From an uncultured Oscillospiraceae bacterium (GTDB lineage Bacteria > Bacillota > Clostridia > Oscillospirales > Acutalibacteraceae), in assembly GCA_900550095.1 (NCBI GenBank), contig URRG01000079.1, positions 1 to 8,553 of the forward strand: a DNA stretch of 8,553 bases. The letters run 5' to 3'. The notes under the pieces are model-generated. The model worked only from the letters and a program-made list of their open reading frames with translations, was not told where the DNA came from and searched no databases. This document shows positions 5,690-8,553 of this stretch, in pieces. Each line of letters begins with the position of its first letter. Within the stretch, counting starts at the first letter, position 1. Made by a program: the position numbers and the translations under genes.

Positions 5690-6613
5690 TCAGTTATCCC
5701 GCCTCCGTTTCCTGTATTCTGACGGCGTACACCCCATATACCGCCGGAACATCCTGTTGTAGTAGCCAATACTGCTATAGCCCACAGAAGAGGCCACGTC
5801 GCTGATCTTCCTGTCCGTTTCCTCCAAAAGCCCTGCGCTGCGGCGGATCCGGTATCCGTTCAGATACTGGACCGGCGTCTCCCCCACCAGGGAACGGAAG
5901 ACCCGGCAGAACTGCCCCCGGCTCATGCGGGCGGCCCGCGCCAGCTCATCCAGCGCGATATCCTCCCGGTAGCGGCTGTGCATATAATCCAGCGCCGCCT
6001 TCACCCTTGCAAGGTTCCTTTCGTTCTGCATATGCCCCGCCTCTGCATTTTTTTCCGCCCGGCTCCAAAGCAGGTACCAGACACGCAGAACAGCCGCTTT
6101 GGCCAACAGCTCGCAGCCGCCCCTTCTTTCCCGGAACAGGGCCCGGATATCATACAGCTCCTTCAAAAGCTGGCGGCCCGTCTCTGTATCCCCTGTGATA
6201 TGGATGGGAAAGACAAGCTCCCCCTCTAAAACAGGGGCTACATATTTTCTCCAAAGGCCGGGCTGCCCTGCCTCTCCGCCCGCGAGCAGGGACGGATGGA
6301 ACACCGCCGACACATACCGGCATGGCATCCCCTCCAGGGCCACGGCCGCATGCAGCCTGCCGGGAAGGACGAAAACAGCCTCCCCCGCCAGCACCCGGCA
6401 GCTGCGGCCCCCCACCTGGAAGGAACCTCCCCCCTCCGTGACCAAAATGATCTCACATTCCTCGTGCCAGTGGCAAAAAAGCTTGGTGTAATCCCCGCCG
6501 TCCTGCTCCAGAAAATATACGTCCATGGGAAAGCCCGCGCTGCCGTGGGCCTTACTTTCCCTGCGTCCATCTCCCAACAAGCTCCTCACCTCATAAAAAG
6601 CAAAATCGTGCAA
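5690..6613 (-). CDS. AraC/XylS-family transcriptional regulator with cupin sensor domain
   Basis: This 307-residue cytoplasmic regulator has an N-terminal cupin domain (about 35-100) with the metal/ligand motif H48-W-H50 followed by acidic residues and H88, as in sugar-sensing AraC proteins. The C-terminal double helix-turn-helix spans about 205-300. HTH1 is IALDELARAARMSRGQFCRVFR and HTH2 is ISDVASSVGYSSIGYYNRMFR, ending with the family signature YMGCTPSEYRKRR. The most upstream possible start is TTG (6613-6611), since an in-frame TAA lies two codons before it. No Shine-Dalgarno is evident there, and the first in-frame ATG is at codon 30, which would trim the cupin edge. The start is therefore uncertain. 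It is divergent from the GH43 gene, which makes it the likely local regulator of that gene in response to a sugar. It converges on the sigma-factor operon across a strong terminator. Confidence 0.92.
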   Translation of the reverse strand: MHDFAFYEVRSLLGDGRRESKAHGSAGFPMDVYFLEQDGGDYTKLFCHWHEECEIILVTEGGGSFQVGGRSCRVLAGEAVFVLPGRLHAAVALEGMPCRYVSAVFHPSLLAGGEAGQPGLWRKYVAPVLEGELVFPIHITGDTETGRQLLKELYDIRALFRERRGGCELLAKAAVLRVWYLLWSRAEKNAEAGHMQNERNLARVKAALDYMHSRYREDIALDELARAARMSRGQFCRVFRSLVGETPVQYLNGYRIRRSAGLLEETDRKISDVASSVGYSSIGYYNRMFRRYMGCTPSEYRKRRRDN

Positions 6614-6718
6614 GCTTTAAGCAATATTGTGCTGGATCCGCTCCCGTTCCGATCGTATAGTATAAGTATACAGAAATACCGGGCATATGAAAAGCCCATA
6701 AGATCGGAGGATCCATCC
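6614..6718. promoter_or_regulatory. Divergent AraC/GH43 control region with nested inverted repeats
   Basis: GGATCC (6634-6639) and TCCGATC (6648-6654) face GATCGGA (6702-6708) and GGATCC (6709-6714), giving two nested inverted repeats around the AT-rich centre TATAGTATAAGTATAC. The right arm covers the GH43 Shine-Dalgarno site (CGGAGG, 6705-6710). The sites could be operators or, if transcription starts upstream, a hairpin masking the ribosome site. GATCG is also present as a direct repeat 51 bases apart, the arrangement AraC proteins often use. Plus-strand -10-like hexamers (TATAGT 6656-6661) lack a good -35 box. Confidence 0.4.
6665..6693 (-). promoter_or_regulatory. Candidate promoter of the AraC gene
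   Basis: On the minus strand TTTTCA (6693-6688; 4 of 6 to consensus), a 17-base spacer and TATACT (6670-6665; 5 of 6) form a plausible sigma-A promoter. A second TATACT follows at once. The leader to the TTG would be about 45 bases. The match is moderate only. Confidence 0.35.
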
Positions 6719-8553
6719 ATGCTTTTTACCGATACAGCCAAAAAGGGGAAGCTGCTTGTCTACACACGAAAGCCGGAGGAGGGGGCCTACGGCCCCGGGC
6801 TCGCCCACAGCGTCCATCTGGCTTACAGCCGTGACGGAAGTTATTTCACTCCCCTGAACCGAAACTACGGCGTCCTCTTCGCCTCTGCTGCCATCCGTCA
6901 GCCGGATACGCTCGTCCCTATGGGGCTGAAGGCCCCCTACCTGTTTAGAACAGCAGAGGGAGAATTCGGCATCGTCGCTGTGCGCATCCTGCAGGATGGC
7001 AGCCCGGATCCCGAAAGCCGGGGGAAAATCCTGCTGTGGGCTTCCCGCGATCTAATCCATTTCACGGAGAAGGGTCTGGTCGACCTGGGGATCGGAGAAT
7101 ACGTCCTCCGCTGCTCCTGCGAATACGATCCGGCTTTGCGTCAATACCGCATTCGCTGGCAGTCCGAAACGGGCGCATATTATGAAAATCTTCTGAAAAG
7201 CCTCGGCGAACCCTTCTCCGTATCCGCAGCTGCGGCGGGCTCTCCTCTTCCCACCGAACCTGCAGGCGGCGCATTCTGCGGCCTTTCGGATATCCTGCCC
7301 GGCAATATGGTGGAGGTGGACGCTTCCTTTGGGGAAAGGCTCTGCCTGCGCATGTGCCCGCTGGAAAATGTCTCTCTCCAGGCGCCGGAGACGGTCTGTG
7401 CCTCTTCCCCCGAGGATCTGGCGGAAATCACAGCCTCCGCCTTCTATACAGACGGTTCCTCCGTACAGAAGCGGGTGGAATGGGACGCCTCCTCTGTGGA
7501 TTTTACAAAGCCGGGGGCTTACAGAGCTGCGGGAAAGGCCATCCAGAAGGAATTCCCCTTCCCCCTGGCCAAAGGCTATGCGGATCCCGACATCCTCAAA
7601 TGGGAGGGGAACTATTATTTCCTCGCCACCAACGACAATGTAAACGACATCGGCCTCTTTGTCCGGGGCGCTTCCACAGTGGAAGGCCTCTTCACAGAGG
7701 AAGCCCATGCAAACGAAGTGATCCTTCTGGATGTCAACGAAGAAAAGGACTTCATCCAGACCTTCTGGGCCCCTGAATTCCACGTGATCGGCGGCAGGCT
7801 GTATATCCTCTTTGCAGTGGGCGGCAAAAAATGGAGCCCTCAGTGCCATATGATGCGGCTCAGAGAGGGAGGCAGCATCCTCTGCCCGGAGGACTGGGAG
7901 GAACCGGTCCGCGTATGCCGGGCGGACGGAAGGCCCCTTGCCGGTGAAAACAACGATATCACCCTGGATATGACCCACTTCACCGCCGGGGGCAGGGACT
8001 ACCTGGCGTGGTCCTACCGCAAGTGGATCGGCAAGCCTGAGGATTCCGGCTCTATGATTTATATAGCCGCCACAAATCCGGAGGCACCCTGGAATCTTAC
8101 CAGCGAACCCGTCCTTCTCACAAGGCCTCTTTTCGGCTGGGAAAATCACCGGGGCACCATCAATAACGAAGGCCCCAACGCCTTTATTGCCGGGGACACC
8201 GTATATCTGACCTATTCCGGCGGCGCATCCGGAGGATACAGCTATGTGATCGGGATGCTTACGGCTAAAACAGGCAGCGACCTTCTGGATCCCAAAAGCT
8301 GGGTAAAAAACAATGCGCCTGTATTTTCCTATACGGCGGAGGTATCCGGCCCCGGCCACAATTCCTTCTATGCAGACGAGGATGGAAACCTGATGATCAC
8401 CTTCCATGCGGAGGAAAGCTACGTCATAGACGGAGGCCCCCGCTGCACCGGTATCCGCCGGGTGCATTTCGATATAGAGGGGACGCCTCGCTTCGACATG
8501 ACCCCCGAGCAGGATCTGAACCCCGCCCTCGCAGATGTAGAAACGACGGTCCT
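6719..8553 (+). CDS. GH43-family glycosidase with N-terminal propeller-like domain and Ig-like linker (3' partial)
   Basis: At least 611 residues are encoded, with the C-terminus beyond the window. GGAGG (6706-6710) precedes ATG 6719 by 8 bases. No signal peptide is seen, so the enzyme is probably cytoplasmic and acts on imported oligosaccharides. Residues 1 to about 180 hold blade-like motifs (HLAYSRDGSYFTPLN, GKILLWASRDLIHF) of a GH43-type propeller. Residues about 218-276 resemble a bacterial Ig-like domain (EITASAFYTDGSS, VEWDASS, GAYRAAGK). The GH43 catalytic propeller starts near 280, with YADPDI (D289, likely base), FWAPEFH (W350-E353), ITLDMTHF (D417, likely pKa modulator) and NNEGPNAF (E484, likely acid), then GPGHNSF. 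GH43 members are mainly arabinofuranosidases, arabinanases and beta-xylosidases, and the substrate cannot be fixed from this sequence. The divergent AraC gene is its likely regulator. Confidence 0.9.
   Translation, partial: MLFTDTAKKGKLLVYTRKPEEGAYGPGLAHSVHLAYSRDGSYFTPLNRNYGVLFASAAIRQPDTLVPMGLKAPYLFRTAEGEFGIVAVRILQDGSPDPESRGKILLWASRDLIHFTEKGLVDLGIGEYVLRCSCEYDPALRQYRIRWQSETGAYYENLLKSLGEPFSVSAAAAGSPLPTEPAGGAFCGLSDILPGNMVEVDASFGERLCLRMCPLENVSLQAPETVCASSPEDLAEITASAFYTDGSSVQKRVEWDASSVDFTKPGAYRAAGKAIQKEFPFPLAKGYADPDILKWEGNYYFLATNDNVNDIGLFVRGASTVEGLFTEEAHANEVILLDVNEEKDFIQTFWAPEFHVIGGRLYILFAVGGKKWSPQCHMMRLREGGSILCPEDWEEPVRVCRADGRPLAGENNDITLDMTHFTAGGRDYLAWSYRKWIGKPEDSGSMIYIAATNPEAPWNLTSEPVLLTRPLFGWENHRGTINNEGPNAFIAGDTVYLTYSGGASGGYSYVIGMLTAKTGSDLLDPKSWVKNNAPVFSYTAEVSGPGHNSFYADEDGNLMITFHAEESYVIDGGPRCTGIRRVHFDIEGTPRFDMTPEQDLNPALADVETTV

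Noticed and set aside
5602..5805. 67-codon plus-strand open frame crossing the terminator
   Set aside because: It spans the 17-bp terminator and the 3' end of the AraC gene. It matters only as the frame reached if the G8 tract gained a base.
7052..8467. Long open frame (471 codons) on the minus strand
   Set aside because: It is antisense to the GH43 gene, has no recognisable domains, and arises from the GC-rich third positions of the real gene.

Overview
The window looks like chromosome from an anaerobic, moderately GC-rich member of the Clostridia, most likely a Lachnospiraceae-type gut bacterium. This is inferred from the oxygen-sensitive class III ribonucleotide reductase, Gram-positive style Shine-Dalgarno sites and sigma-A promoters, and an AraC regulator paired with a cytoplasmic GH43 glycosidase. 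No rRNA, tRNA, CRISPR array, transposase or integrase is visible.

Layout. (1) Positions 1-321, minus strand: the N-terminal part of a small zinc-ribbon membrane protein that runs off the left edge, with a near-consensus promoter at 358-386. (2) 387-740: a gene-free divergent spacer with repeated GC-rich inverted repeats. (3) 741-3707, plus strand: nrdD and nrdG, the anaerobic ribonucleotide reductase and its radical-SAM activase. They follow a good promoter with NrdR-box-like sequences, and an intrinsic terminator-like hairpin sits between the two genes. (4) 3865-5578, plus strand: a tight two-gene unit of a small ECF-like sigma factor and an unrecognised 411-residue soluble protein built from roughly 22-residue repeats. 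It is closed by a perfect 17-bp bidirectional terminator. (5) 5690-6613, minus strand: an AraC-family regulator with a cupin sensor domain and an apparent TTG start. (6) 6719-8553, plus strand: a divergently transcribed, large GH43-type glycosidase without a signal peptide, cut by the right edge.

How the genes work together. NrdD makes deoxynucleotides without oxygen and NrdG installs its glycyl radical. The AraC protein and GH43 enzyme form a typical local sugar-sensing and hydrolysis pair, probably acting on imported arabinose- or xylose-containing oligosaccharides. The least ordinary part is the sigma factor plus repeat-protein pair. The partner is not a membrane anti-sigma factor, which is what is usually found next to an ECF sigma gene, and its role is unknown.
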